From contig NW_019775652.1 in the NCBI RefSeq assembly GCF_001039355.2, positions 51,264 through 88,533 of the forward strand: a stretch of 37,270 bases of DNA, given 5' to 3'. Below the pieces are notes generated by a model. That model saw only the letters and a list, made by a program, of their open reading frames with translations. It did not search any database and was not told where the DNA came from. This document shows, one piece after another, positions 20,440 through 33,338 of this stretch (the first letter of the stretch is position 1; every line of letters begins with the position of its first letter). The position numbers and the translations under genes were made by a program. This stretch comes from Lingula anatina. Lineage: Eukaryota; Brachiopoda; Lingulata; Lingulida; Lingulidae.

Positions 20440-21355
20440 AATATTCTCATGGCATTCTGGCAACATTCGAAACATTCTGATCACTTTCGAGGGATATTCG
20501 AACTGGCACGTAACTTAAGGCACCTGAAGTATGTAAGAAGGTGCCTCGAATGATATACGAAGCGAACTCAAATGCAGTTAAAATGCTCCCGTTATGGCTG
20601 CCAATTATGGTTTGAAATAGAATGCAGCTGAAATACCTAAAATAATTAAAATTACTTTCTAACATGTTTAGAATGTAACACGATGCCCAGAGTGTATAAA
20701 TAACGCCACTGGAATGGTAACTGCTCAGAATGTTTCGAATGCTGTCGGAATGCCGTGAGAATATTTAGAATGCAGTCATAGTGCAGTTAGAATACTGTTC
20801 AAATGCCATTCGATAATTTTACACTTGGAATGCACTTCGAAAGTTTTGACATGAGCAAAACATTCGAGCCGGCCACAAGAATGGGTAAAAATACTTGGAA
20901 TACCCTCGGAATTTTTAGAATGCTCTTCGAATATCCAGGAATGCACAAAGAATTGTACTTCCGACGCATTTCTTGATCATTCCGCCTCTAGTGTGACGGG
21001 GATGTAAAATCCCGCCAGAATGTTTCGAATGTGCTTCGAATGTGCTGAAATATTAATTTAGCCAGCAATCGAACTACACTAGTACGCCATTCAAAGCATA
21101 TTCTAAATATTCTGACTGCCTTCTGACAGCATTATAGATATTCATAGTTTTCCAACTATATTCGAACTGAATTTGAGAGCTAATACAGCCGAAAGTGCAC
21201 CGATCATTCCAGCGCATTCTGAGTATTCCAACGGTACTCTTACAAAAATTACGGTCAATTAGAACTTTTTTCCCGAATGTGGTGCGATTTTTGAAAATTC
21301 TTCATTCAGGCTCATTCTGCTTGATTCCTGTTGATTCCGAATAAGTGTGACGGGG
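20440..21355. repeat. TTCGAA/GAATG-rich block, possible transposon
   Basis: Eight TTCGAA hexamers lie at 20466, 20497, 20734, 20836, 20936, 21024, 21035 and 21171, with many GAATGC, CATTC and GGAAT words around them. GTGTGACGGGG occurs twice in the same orientation (about 20991 and 21346), the second near the right edge. Dense short repeats resemble the subterminal region of some DNA transposons. No clear terminal inverted repeat or duplication was found. Confidence 0.5.
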
Positions 21356-23292
21356 CTTAAGAAATGGTAACGAAAATGAAATGAATACATCTTTTTGGAC
21401 CATCCTTTGACTGGAAATATTTACGTGATTAAAATGTTGTAATATACCATTTTTAAAATCATGCATTTTCAATGATTTGTGGATTAAATCTTAAATTCAA
21501 GTAAACGTACTGTATATACCAGATTCTATTTTCGTACTTAAAGTCTGATTTTGTCTACCGTCCATTTACGAATAATTGATCAAAAAACTAACGCTACAAT
21601 CATCAAAAATAGACTGATCTGTTATTTTTAATTATTTTTGTAAGTGCAGTTTATGTTATTTGGTGCAATTTTAACCATAACATTATTCTCACTAGCGTTT
21701 TTTACGTTAAAGTAGATGTGTAATATATTACGGAATAAAAAGAGGCACTTGGCATGAACAATATGATAGAACCCTCAGCTCCCATTAGGACTCTTCCATC
21801 CAGTAGTCAATTTCAAGAAATGATACAAAAAAGATATCGGGTGACAGGAGTTTGCGATTACTGCACCAATTTCACTGGTAGAATTTTATTAACAAATGAA
21901 TTTTGTATTTACATGACTCTTATTAGGTTTTTTAAAACAATTAAAATGTTCTCAATTAAAAAGGACTTTGGTTAACTTGTATCCTTTAGTTTTTTTATAA
22001 AAATAACTTTTCTATAAGTTTTGAATTTATCAGTGTTGTTTAAGTTTTTTATATGTATGTAAACAGCGCTGAGACGCATATAAAGAAATGAAATATTATT
22101 ATTTCACGCACTCATTTGACACTGACTCCAGTCAGATTTAAACACCTATCAACAACAACTTTCTGTTTAGGATAAGCATTTTTTAATTTCCATTACAGCA
22201 AAGAAACACAGCTTTACAGTGAAATTATTTATAACCTAAACTTTATCTAAAGGTCTCCAATCGCTAGGTAATTGTGGCGAATGTTCATATTTTTGCATTT
22301 AAAGTTTCTCTTTATAAATTCCTGGCTACGATCTGTGCATGCACCCTTCAAAACACTGTAGATTTAATGTATTGAACACATGTTCATTCTGTTTCGCCAT
22401 CATGAACCATAGAGGGAGACCATATGGCAGGTTTGCACAATCAATTACTTTAAGATCTGTACATATACGATTACAGAGGTAACTCAACTCTTTTGAGACC
22501 CCCTGAAATATAATAAGACACGCCTGCTAGTTATATTATTTCCTGCTTAACGACATTAACAAATGCAACGTCAATGACAGCACACTGTATGGGTGAAAAT
22601 TTGGATTCCTCGGGGAACTTTGGCTAGCGCCATAGGCAGTGCTCAGACTGGACTCAGATGGAGAGAATTCAAATTGATTTTGATGACGTTTTTTTTCTGA
22701 AACATTCCCAGTGCATGTATGCGAAAGTTACTTCGACGAGTTTTCTCAGTCAACTACTAGTCTTTTCATGACGTCTTCTGGTAATAAAAATTGTTCGACA
22801 GATGTCTCTGAGATTCCTTAGAAAAATGATTGGCGCTTTAAAAATGTTTTCAAAACTTCTTGCTTTTGAGACTTTGTAATTCTTTGAAAGAATTAATGAA
22901 AAAGCTTACATTACATTTGCCAGGAGCGCTGATGAAATCGTATACGATTTTCGTGCGATTTATTTATTTATTTTTCGTCAACGAGCGAGCCATTGCTCCA
23001 AAATAAACTTGAAGTGTCGTAAAGAAAAGTCAGTAAAGTCGTAAAGAAAAGTGATTGTACACAGCTCTTTCAGTCTAAATAGAGCTGCCGCACGACTTGC
23101 GTGGGGCTTCCTTGAAGATAGAGACGTTGTCGGTTTAGCTTCCTACGATTTGTAGCACCAATGTGGACTGAATAAGGAAACGCTCAATTTCAAGTTCATG
23201 CAAATAAATCACTCTAAGTTAAACCATCAACCGTGGGAGGGAAGAAGACCAAAAACAAGTTTAACCATTTCACTGTCACCCCAAGTCCACCG
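21356..23292. other. No gene seen
   Basis: AT-rich sequence with scattered short open stretches (for example 21754-21975) that lack recognisable domains. No clear repeat family, tRNA B box or splice-supported exon. Confidence 0.5.
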
Positions 23293-23523
23293 ATTAGCCC
23301 TACGTAGACCGATAGTTCATAGTAAATTAGCCCTACGTAGACCGTTAGTTCATAGTAAATTAGCCCTACGTAGACCGATAGTTCATAGTAAATTAGCCCT
23401 ACGTAGACCGATAGTTCATAGTAAATTAGCCCTACGTAGACCGATAGTTCATAGTAAATTAGCCCTACGTAGACCGATAGTTCATTGTAAATTAGCCCTA
23501 CGTAGACCGATAGTTCATTGTGA
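23293..23523. repeat. 33-bp minisatellite, seven copies
   Basis: Seven contiguous copies of a 33-bp unit containing ATTAGCCCTACGTAGACC then GATAGTTCATAGTAA. Copies are identical except GTTAG in copy 2 and ATTG for ATAG in copies 6-7. The palindrome CTACGTAG recurs once per unit. The period is divisible by three, so both strands stay open (about 110 and 122 codons), but this is a repeat artefact rather than a gene. Confidence 0.97.
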
Positions 23524-26080
23524 ATGCTAATTGCAGTATATTGGATCAGTTGCCGCCTCTTAAGATAGCTTGGCTTTTTCATTTATTTGCTTTCTTTTCA
23601 TGACAGAGGAAACAAAAATATTTTAACTGGATTTGAATGCGAAAGGGTGTTTCGTTTTCACCTTTTGGGTGTAGGGCTTTTAATATTCACAAAGAACAGT
23701 ATCAGTGAGAAGTTTGCGTTATTGCAACTAAAAGTAAAAGTTATCTTGCGCCGTATCTGCAAGTTAAGGGAGGAAAAACTGAATTAGCACGTCTGTAAAA
23801 GAGACTGGAAAAGCAGACTACACGGAGAGACACCACATTAACGGCAGGGTAAGTGTGGCCGTTAAACAGGAATAACTTTGCGATGAATAATAAATGTGAA
23901 CGAACCAAGACAACTGTTACATCGCAAGAGATCTGTGTTGGGCGAAGTTCGATACACGTTGCATCATACGTTTTGTTCCAATCGTTTTGTTGGAAGCTCA
24001 CAAGGCAATGTCTTCTGGAACTAAAAGTGTTGAAAAAGTAATTTTTAAAAATCATCTTATGACGTTCCGTTCTTGGCAGATGGTTTACTAATACAGCAGT
24101 GAGGGTAAAAGTGGATAGAGCTGACTATTGCTTATGTCATTCTGACTAGCTGACGAAAAACAGCACACGCGAAATACGTGAAACATCGAGGCAAGTGGAC
24201 CGCCGTTCGCTTTTAGCTATTTAAATTCAGCTTACAAGACTCAGAGATCAAGTAGAAACGCACATGACTTCTTTTAAAGCATGCCACCGACAGCCTTTTT
24301 GAAAATCTTTATCTACAGCATATTTTGTCAGCGACTTTAACGACTCTGTACCACTTGTCTGTCATTAGATAAGGCTTCAGATGTACTTGTAATATATGCG
24401 GAATAAATGTTGGTCGAAGATATCCGTAACTTAATTGCATCTTCTTCTGACATCATATTGGAAGCATTAGAAAAAGGGTGGACCAAGGTTCCTTAGCTTA
24501 TTAGCTATGCACCTCGACAGCATCCCTTCCGTATACGTTAAATTTACAGGTATCAATGTGCGTGAAAGAATGAAAACAATTCTACTGAACTTTCTTGCAG
24601 TATATATGATTATGATAAGGAAGGGAAAAACACCGCGGTGTGCATTTACAAAATGAATTCGTCTTCACATTCATTTTGCCCGCCTCTAGAAATATGAAGT
24701 AACAATTGTGAATAATGATTTATTTCGTATTTCACATCTGGCTCTATTTTACATCAGCAGAATGCTTAAAACGGTGTTTCACTTTGGTTAACATGATAAA
24801 AGTTGAACCCTACCATTGTGGAAAAACATGGCGTTATGCATTATCTGATAGCCATGACGCTGTTAAAGGCATTCACATTCTAATAAACATACCTCTGTGC
24901 TGGTTGCACTTTCTTGTAATACGGGCGCTGATAACGACAGATACCAGGCACAGAAACGCGTCATTTTCAGGATTTACGTCAACAAAAATAAGATGTCAAC
25001 AGATGGAGACGACTGTGTAGTGTTTCCGGAGAGCGAGGAACTTCAGGAGGAGCACGCCAGCATCCCTTGGTCGACAACGGCTAACTATCTCATCAGATGA
25101 CGTTGTGCATGTATACATGGCTGTGGGTTGAATATCCCTTGAGAAACGCAGTGGTGGTAGGTTCATTCACACGGTTTGAATGCATTTCTACTATACGCTT
25201 CTTGAATATTATTATTAACTAGCACATATTCAAGGTCTTTAATAGAAAAGAACGTTTTAAACACTCTACGTAGTATTGTTAAAGTGTTTTATCAAGAGGT
25301 GGTTACTTCATCTGTCTTCAAAAGAACACGTAGGGAAATACCAATGATAAATGTTAAGATTGAAAGAAATATAAATATCCTAGTTGGCAAAGCACATGAC
25401 TGGATACTTGTACTCATAAAGTACCTAAAACACTCCGATGCCATACAATCAAATTCTTAATACTTATCTTAATACTTACTCTATCATGCAATTAAATTTT
25501 GAAAAAAATCTGAGTGTGAGTCTGACGAAGATTATATTATGGCCCAAGTCGGAAACAAAAACGGAAACCCAGTGCGACGAACAGGATTTAGAGTTGAACT
25601 TTGTTTACAAATGACTTTTTACAAACAAATGACTTTAATTACTTTTTGACACAGCCAAGGTAAGACGTCGTGATGATTGGCGGCGTTTATAATTACAATT
25701 ACCGATCACAGAAAGTGCATATTGGCATAATGAAGGGAAGTGTTCACAACATTGCACAAAACAGACGGGATGGACAGCACATACAGTGGGGAAAGCGAGG
25801 TACATCGTACAATACAAGTACTGGAATATTTATCGACTCGTGAACTCTCACATGTGGGCCTCATACGATTGCTTAGCTGACACAACAAGTGGAGGTATAA
25901 AACCATTTACTAGTATCTTAGCAAATGAAACTGTAGTGTAACAAAAAGATCTAAAACACACATGTATCTGAAAACAAACACCTAGTCTCATTGAAGGGGA
26001 ACATATAACGTAGGAATAGTTACCAAGCATTGCTGAATAACTGACTGGGCGTTTTAATTCATTTCAACTTGCTGAGGTCC
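23524..26080. other. No gene seen
   Basis: Mixed sequence without recognisable coding domains. Open stretches at 23587-23787, 23741-24055 (-), 24715-25020 and 24897-25100 are short and unsupported. The upstream regulatory region of the 26.7-kb gene may lie here. Confidence 0.45.
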
Positions 26081-26088
26081 TGGGCCGG

Positions 26089-26210
26089 CTTTCACGAAAC
26101 GTTTCGCAGTTTGCGCAATTGCGCAAAGTCCCTTTTTGCGAACAGACCCTTTCACGAACGTTTCGCAATGTAATTTTGCGCAAAATATTGCGCTATTTGC
26201 GCAAGATATT
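26089..26210. repeat. Two-copy repeat of GCGCAA palindromes
   Basis: Two tandem copies of about 60 bp begin CTTTCACGAAACGTTTCGCA and CTTTCACGAACGTTTCGCA. Copy 1 has a perfect 18-bp palindrome TTTGCGCAATTGCGCAAA (26110-26127). Copy 2 has TTTTGCGCAAAA (26174-26185). Probably a transposon fragment; ends are not resolved. Confidence 0.7.
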
Positions 26211-26321
26211 TGGTACAGGTCGGACCCTGTCGCTAAGACTTTTCGCAAGCGTACTTTGGCGTTCGCGTAGCTTTTCTTATCGTTCGAAACGAAAATAGGC
26301 GAATTTACATGTACTCGGTGT

Positions 26322-26422
26322 ACCTAATTACCGTCTACAACCGAGCACAACCGACCACTACCGTCCACAAGCACTAATATTACCGTCCGTACAACAGTCC
26401 CCAAGCAATAAATACCGTACAC
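26322..26422. repeat. Irregular TACCGTCCACAAGC repeats
   Basis: Short imperfect repeats of ACCGTC(C/T)ACAA and CAAGCA, 15-40 bp apart, about 300 bp upstream of the next gene's ATG. Confidence 0.4.
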
Positions 26423-26733
26423 AAGCGTCCTCCCATATGAAAGAAGTGTAAAATCAGATAATAGTTAGAAATGTAACGTAAGATGGTGCTTTATTGGAAA
26501 AAAAACGTAATGAACGCGGGTCTGTAGACGTTTTGAAGACGGTGAACCAGACACGATTGTCTTATTTGTTGCATTGAAAACCACGTAAAACGATGTTTAC
26601 TATTGTATACTAGTCTTCCAAAAGGAAAAAAGGATATAACGTTCATAAGTATACAGTAAACATCGATATAGCCAGGTTGCCTTTAGATTCAACAAGCGTT
26701 CAACGGTACACCTGCTTGACAAGTCAATATACA

Positions 26734-28291
26734 ATGGATCATATTAGAGAACGGCAGCGAAGGGGCAGTGGTGAAGTATTAGCGGCCAGAAGCCACGTTA
26801 GAACCGTTGTCACTGTAGCGGCTGAACAAACAAGGCGGCAGTCTCCCACTGGTATACGCGACACAGCCGCTCGCGATGGAGGCGAGCACCTCATCATCTC
26901 CACCGACACAACCAGAGCAGAGCTCTTCTCTCCCGTTTCATTGCTGAAAGCGATCGATGGCCTAGATAGACTTCCCGCTGTACAGTTCCAGATAACGACA
27001 GATTCGCCTCGGAAGCGGAGTTGGACGGGGATCCCGTATATAACAGATCAGTCTTTTGCCGGTACCAGCAACATTAACAGCAGTGCGCTCATACATCGTA
27101 GTGCGTCGGAGAACAGCTCTGCAACTCGGTCTTCATTACCACAGTCCATACTACGGCGTCATAAGCATAAAAAAGAGGATATAAGCAAAATTAGAAATAA
27201 ACGACGGGCACTAGAAGCCCCCAGAACATCGTATGCCACAGGGGAAACCCAGCCGCAGCAAGAACGCCAACGTAACCCCGGACAAAGAGGCCTCGAATGC
27301 TTAATGTTGCGTGACACAGATGCGGGAAAGTCGAGTAGCTTACATGCAACTCATGCTCAGAGCTCTGCCGAGACGAGCGGATTTGGGAGTTTCGGCGATG
27401 TCCTTGAAGGCCCCTCCGCTGGATCTTTGGAAGACCTTAGTCTAGCACCCAGCGCAGCAAGCCAACTCGGGTTCCCTGCTCCATGTTACCGCCCTGTGGA
27501 CAAGGCCGTGGATCTCGAAAACAGTAAGCGAGAGGCAGCGAAGAAAAAAACAACGCGAGTAGCAGCCGAGTTCATCGAGATGAGAGATTTGGACGCAGGG
27601 GGACAGATAAACGAATCTCAATACAACGGAAACATATTTAAAGGAACCAACCAGGAAGGGGAAGGAAATAAATTTCCTTCCACTATGAATTTCATAAATA
27701 AAAACAGCAACAGTAGCCCACGGGACGACGACACCATGCTCGATGATGAAGAATATGACGTGTTTTTAGCTCAACAGGGCGCGCCGCGGTCGAGCACATC
27801 TTCAAGGCGAAGTTCCGTACGGAGTAAAATAAATACCAAATCCGCGTGGATGGCTTGGTCCGAGGCGAGACGAGCGTCTTTTAAAAGGCGTCAACAGCTC
27901 ATAGAGGAACGTCTTGCCCAGGAAGAACGTAGCCGCACTCCTACCCCGGTGCGTAAAGCCCGTAAGGAAAGCATTAAATTCATTAACATAAGTCCCGAGT
28001 TAGAGGAAAAATACATGTCTGACGACGCTGATTTACAGATGGAGGCAGCTCACGGGCGACTGGGTACTCCACGAGCGGGGCGCGGCGGAGGTGCGGCCAC
28101 AGTTTCCAGAATTCGGCAAAAGCATGACTGGACGGAGGTGAAAATGTCTATGTTCGATTGGAATCGTTTACTTTCGTTTTGGGAGCAGCGGTGTTTCGTC
28201 ATTAGCCGTTACACTGGGATATTTTGTGGTATCATCGCCATTGTTCTTGGTGTGGTCAGCCTGGCGAGTTCACATTGGTCTTCCTATTCAG
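26734..28291 (+). CDS. Unrecognised membrane protein, first coding exon (519 codons)
   Basis: I do not recognise this protein. The ATG at 26734 has a good context (ACAATGG). The frame stays open to a strong donor at 28291 (CAG|GTAAGT), leaving phase 1, and would stop 14 codons into the intron. Most of the product is polar and low-complexity: Ser, Arg and Gln rich, with basic clusters (LRRHKHKK, SKIRNKRR, SSRRSSVRSK) and an acidic patch (DDDTMLDDEEYD). A likely charged helix, EARRASFKRRQQLIEERLAQ, follows. A short motif (MLRDTDAG, EMRDLDAG) occurs twice. About residues 492-514 form one hydrophobic segment, GIFCGIIAIVLGVVSLA, followed by SSHW. A Trp just after TM1 is seen in claudin/CACNG/PMP22-like four-helix proteins, so this could be a long cytoplasmic N-terminus before such a fold. 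That is a guess. Codon use looks ordinary. Later exons were not found in the window. Confidence 0.85.
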
Positions 28292-29881
28292 GTAAGTTGA
28301 TGACTGGGGACTGCAAACATAGGATTGTGAATTGATTCCATAATACCTGCATTTAACTGGGCATAGCGATTTTAATCACTAAAGAGTTAATAGAATATTT
28401 ATCTTGCTAAGGTTAAGGAAACATTAAGAACGACATGGGTGATTGTTGTGTGACCATTCCCGACCAAATATATATAGCAGTGGTCATTATTTTTATGACT
28501 GTATTTGTTGTTAAATATGCGTTTTCTTCCAATTGAGTTAATATTAAGTCCTTGGCTGGGACACAATGATCATTAAACAAGGGCAACTGTCTTTTATTGG
28601 TTATCAGGTGCCGTCTGGTGTTCATAAAAGTGAGCATTGCAACCCAGATACTGAGGTTCGCTGAGGTGATATGTTCCGCATATAAATATATAACTCAAAC
28701 ATCTTTTAGAACATATGGTGATAAAAATATTACTTGTACCCTAGATTGTATCAGGGAAGGACCAATTTCTTTCTTTTACAATACAAAGTTGCATTATTCG
28801 TAAAGTACTGTTGTATAATTTTCAAGTTTGAATGTCCGCCGTGAAGACTGTGGGTTTCCGCCATGCGATACATTATTGAATATCATAATTCGATTTTAGT
28901 GCAAAAATTTACCACAAGTCATCCAAGTGGAAATTAAATAAAGATAAACACAACTGAATAGGGACGATTTTTGCATTCAAAACCGATCATCAGACATTGT
29001 GTAACTTGTAACAGTAATTGAACATGTGGCATCAGCTTTGTTTAAAATGCCAATATTTGGTGTGCATTTTATGACCACAAAGTTAACGTCAATTCAGGTG
29101 TGCAAATCAAACCATAAAAACCGATACTAGTTTTGAACTGAAGTCAGTGACCAAATGACCATCATTACTTTCAATATTAATCCAGCACAAAGTTCTGTTG
29201 CCTTATAGGGTTGTGTCATGTTCAGACAAGCCTATTTATAACATCCAGCCTTTAATTGCTACCGGTATATTATAATAATTTTAAATTAGTATTTACAAAG
29301 TACAGTCAAATACAAAGAAACACACTACGGCGCCATAAGCAGTTGTATAATCTGTCCACGCATTAACTTAATGTTTTGTCTCATTACTTAATATTCATTG
29401 AAGCTGTCGAAGTTATTGAGATACAAGTCAAACATTGTGTACACTATACAGTCAGCAATGTGCACTGTAGTATATCACATAACATTTTCTTAGTTCATTA
29501 GTGAATTGCAGTACAAAAAATAAATTTTACAAAAATATTACTAATGCTACAGGGTGTATAATGAACTCCCTTGTGCACATCTTTGCGAACACAGCAATTG
29601 TTTCCATTTTTGAACTTAAAAAGTTTGTCAATTTAGAACAATACAACATTAAAAATCACTTATAAAAATCTCTTACTGCCATTAAAAGTTTAAAAGACTG
29701 TTGTGACTTGGTAAAAATGTAAACAAGGTAACGATAAAGTCACTCATCATGTGTGCACATCTCTTCTTCATTCTCTCAACATAGATGCTGTCAATAGATG
29801 GTCATTCATTAATCCTTTAACTTTCTAAATCCTCTTCCTTGCCACTTAAGCTATCTTTTCAGAATTTATGTGTCACTTTAA

Positions 29882-30200
29882 TTATGTGATCATGTAGACC
29901 CCTAAAATCTTTAACTCATCCAACCTTTTGTATCTCGGTATTTTTAATGAACATTGTTGAATTGATACTTTCGTTCTTTCTCCACATCTAACTGTATTGT
30001 TTCGTGAAACCAAGTCGTTTGCATCACACCACTCCATTACTGAGTCATAGCTACCCTCATCATTCTCGCTTATAAGACCAACTAGCTTGGTATCGTCCGC
30101 AGACTTCATCAACAGGGTATCTTGGGCATTTGTTACACAGTCAAGGGTAAAAAGAAGAAAAGGCAAGGAGATAACACATCCCTGTGGGGGTCCGGTGTTT
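29882..30200 (-). pseudogene. CR1/Rex-like reverse transcriptase remnant
   Basis: Read leftward: NTGPPQGCVIS (the G.PQG RT motif), then PFLLFTLDCVTNAQDTLLM, then SADDTKLVGLISENDEGSYD (the ADD catalytic motif, its expected aromatic position now Ser), then VMEWCDANDLV. About 100 residues remain, with no neighbouring LINE domains. The word order matches CR1/Rex/Jockey-type RTs. Dead fragment. Confidence 0.8.
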
Positions 30201-31859
30201 ATAATTCATAAAGTGTTGCCATGAAAACATGAGCACAGTACAACGTGAATTATACCGAGAGTGAGCAGACATTTATATACTGGAATTGCGGAGAAGTAAA
30301 ATATGGCTAGATAAACAAAAAACAAGTTTTCGTATAACGATTTACTATATGCATAGTAAATAAGATGACAGTGTTGAAAAAGATTAGACAACTCATTTTT
30401 GAAAGGATAGGCCATATGTTGAGGTCGTTAAAAAATATTACGGGTACCACACGAAATTGTTATTACGAAGGGATATAACGCAACTTTGCGGGATGCAGTT
30501 GAGACTGGGTTATGGGCGTAATGGAGCGAAAGTTCGATAACGATAATATTCAGCTCAGTAGGATTTGACATTTGAATATGTTAATTAAAGATAAAGTAAG
30601 GGATTAACTTAAGCAAATTTTTGATTCATTGTGGTGGATTTTAGAGAAGGATAAGATAGACTTCATATTATTATGGTAAAAATCAGCGATAATAATAGTG
30701 CCAGGCTGTGCAGAACACACTATAGGCTGGCGTCATTACAATATCCAAGACCCGCTAGAGGAGGCTTAATCTCTATCTCGGTTGCAGTGACGTCACGTTC
30801 ATTTCCAGTATGAATAACCGCATGTGCTAATGGACAGGGCGCAGTTTCAGCAGTGCTAGATATAATTACGTTATCCAGTGGTTAGAATGACTGGCATCAT
30901 TTGCTACCATCTTCGACCAATATTTTAAAAACCCAGTCGGGCCACTGGAAGACAATAACCCCTCCAGAGGATATCAGTGTTTCACTAACCGTGGAAAATG
31001 TTACCCTCTCTACATTCGACATTTTGTACAGTACAGGCCTTATAAACTTAAAAATCTCGTTTGTGGTTTCTAGCCGGCCGGGCTAATTGATATATAATGA
31101 CTTGAACCGCTATTCCATAGCGTGAACGTAAAAATACTTGTCGAGAGTCTAGAGATCACAAACCAAGCTGAAATAACGTTAAAAATCAAGAGAAAATTCA
31201 GTCAAATCAGCCGTTTTGCAAGCAGGTCCTTAAGCTGAGTACAATGGGCTGACTTCAGTGCACAGACGCACAATATTCAGCCACTCTTGACAGACGCTAC
31301 CAGCTGAAAAGACTGTTAAGAGAACTGTCAATATAACGTGTTGAATTAATCAGACAAACGTTATGCTTAATGACATGGTAGTTGTTGACATAGCGTTATC
31401 TCCAATTCCACCCGAGGCCAGTACTTATCGTTTATAAAAGCAGAATGACATGTACAATAGAGTTAACTGAATAAATAAAAATCTGAAGTGAAGCAGGCCC
31501 AAGGAATATTCCATATCGTTCTTTAATAAGTAGATGTCGGGTAGATGAAAGTCGAATAAGCAAATGTCCAGAATTTGGAATGTCTATAGTCTAACAGCTA
31601 GGGAACACCATTCATTGCTGTCGTGACGATAACTCCTAATGAAATCTCCTTCTGCCAGTAGACAGTGACCATCAGACCAGAAAAGAAAGGAATCTGTTTT
31701 CAATCATCTGAGCAAAAAAAGCGAAAAATAAATTTAATTTGTGTTGAACTCCTAGGAAAAAGGGGAGAGATTTATGTCAGGTGAGGTTGCCGAATAATAA
31801 ATTAAAGTGACTGTGAGAGTGACGCTGGATGCAGATTTGATTAATATTGACAATTACAC

Positions 31860-32030
31860 TAACACCGCCAAGGTGGCAGTTTTTTTAGCTCCGTTTGTTT
31901 GGTAGTTAGCGAGAAAGCAACATTATACAAACATATATATATATTCAATCAATATATGATCAATGAATTAATGGTTAATTATTAGTTGATTATTGTCTAA
32001 GATCTGCGCTCTCTTAGTGCATTGTAATTT
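31860..32030. mobile_element. Degenerate copy of the 11.6-kb inverted-end element
   Basis: Begins CACCGCCAAGGTGGCAGTTT, followed by TCCGTTTGTTTGG. Near the right end it reads GATCTGCGCTCTCTTAGTGC. These correspond to the left CCGCCAAGGAGG...TTTGTTTG and right TCTGCGCTCTCTGAGTGC of the 11627-12010 element. The interior is shortened and the right CCTTGG arm is eroded. Confidence 0.65.
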
Positions 32031-33335
32031 TGTACGAATCAGTGACCAACTTGGCTGTCAGAAGAAATATACTGCGTCTGTATCCGATAGGTATTTATTA
32101 ACGTATCAAGATAAACAAATGGAAAAAGAAATTTTGTCATGGCACGCTCTTGTGAAATTGTAAGGTTTCGATGAAGGTCATGCTTTATACTACATGTTAT
32201 TTAAGTCTTACACGTATCGATTTTTTATTTGCAATCGTTCTGAACAGGGGTATGTTGGATCTTATCTAACTTTGTTCAACACTGTTATAAATACGAAGGG
32301 TTTTCATCGATTATTTATTACACACATGCCGGTATGTTTTACAATTCTTGGGAGACTTAAGACGCTAATGATGCCTTTTCGTGTCTTTTATTTTTCTATT
32401 TGTCCTTAGTTGAGTTTCTACCAGATATCAGCTGAGTGATTACGTCGTTTCTATGCACAAATTCCCACGACCCAAACGCACGTCTCTAACTCTTGGGTCA
32501 AATGCACACTTTCTTTATCAATTATATCAAGAATATAAATATCAGTATTTTCCTGTCAGATATTGAAATTCATTGTTATGTCAACACGCTCTCAAGTGAA
32601 AAAATCACTATCACAACCTTGGTGTCTGAAATAGGAAGTGGTTTTCACGTCATCATCATCAATTACTATCAATGTGTGGCCGTGGGCCTTCCGCTAGAAT
32701 GTAGGCTCCATATACTTATTTATATATGCCTCTACATATAAAATAATGTTACATATATGTTTGTATGTCAGATATGACCAATCAAGGAATATATGCTGGC
32801 CCCTCACAGAGAGGGAGGTTGAAGGAATTTCTGCACAGCAGGTAGTCTCTCTTCCGTTGAGCGTTCTCTTCTTAAGAGATCAGTAGTGCTGAATTTACAT
32901 GTATCAAATATCGGGCGAACTGAGCATTTAGTTATATTTATAAGTATTCGAACGTGTTTATTTCGTCTCAGGTAACAGGCTCAATGGTGCTAACAGACCA
33001 CCAGATCCACATTACATACGAGTATGAGAGGTCAAGTACCTGAAGTCGGGTCAGTTTTAGGAAGTTGGATACTTGGATATGTAATGTTTCATGTAAGTTA
33101 AATATGAGACGAGCGAGATAGAAGACTTCTTACTATTTTGTCGATATTTGTAGCGACACAAGAGTGATCGGAATCTTTGCTTCATCCTTTACTCTTGTGC
33201 CATGATACATGTAGCCGGTATCACAGTTATGATGTCATCAATCTATTTTTGTTTCTGTCTGCCTCTCCATCTGCTTCCCTAGATTAACCCTACTTCTCAT
33301 TAGTAGTGAATTATAGTCAAATTATTGAATCCTCT

Positions 33336-33338
33336 CCT

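Noticed and set aside
23293-23523. Could the 33-bp array be a CRISPR?
   Set aside because: The units are contiguous with no unique spacers, and the DNA is animal nuclear sequence.
23198-23582. Two overlapping open frames (110 and 122 codons) on opposite strands
   Set aside because: Both are produced by the 33-bp minisatellite, whose period is divisible by three and whose unit has no stop in those frames.
24715-25100. Two overlapping open frames (101 and 67 codons)
   Set aside because: No domain, no splice context and no conservation evidence; the first lies in a different frame from the second.
26677-26733. Upstream extension of the membrane protein to a TTG codon
   Set aside because: TTG is not a normal start in animals, and the ATG at 26734 has a good initiation context.
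28292-28335. Reading the membrane protein on to the stop at 28333
   Set aside because: These 14 codons follow a CAG|GTAAGT donor directly after a membrane segment, so they are more likely intron. A truncated intron-retained form is possible.
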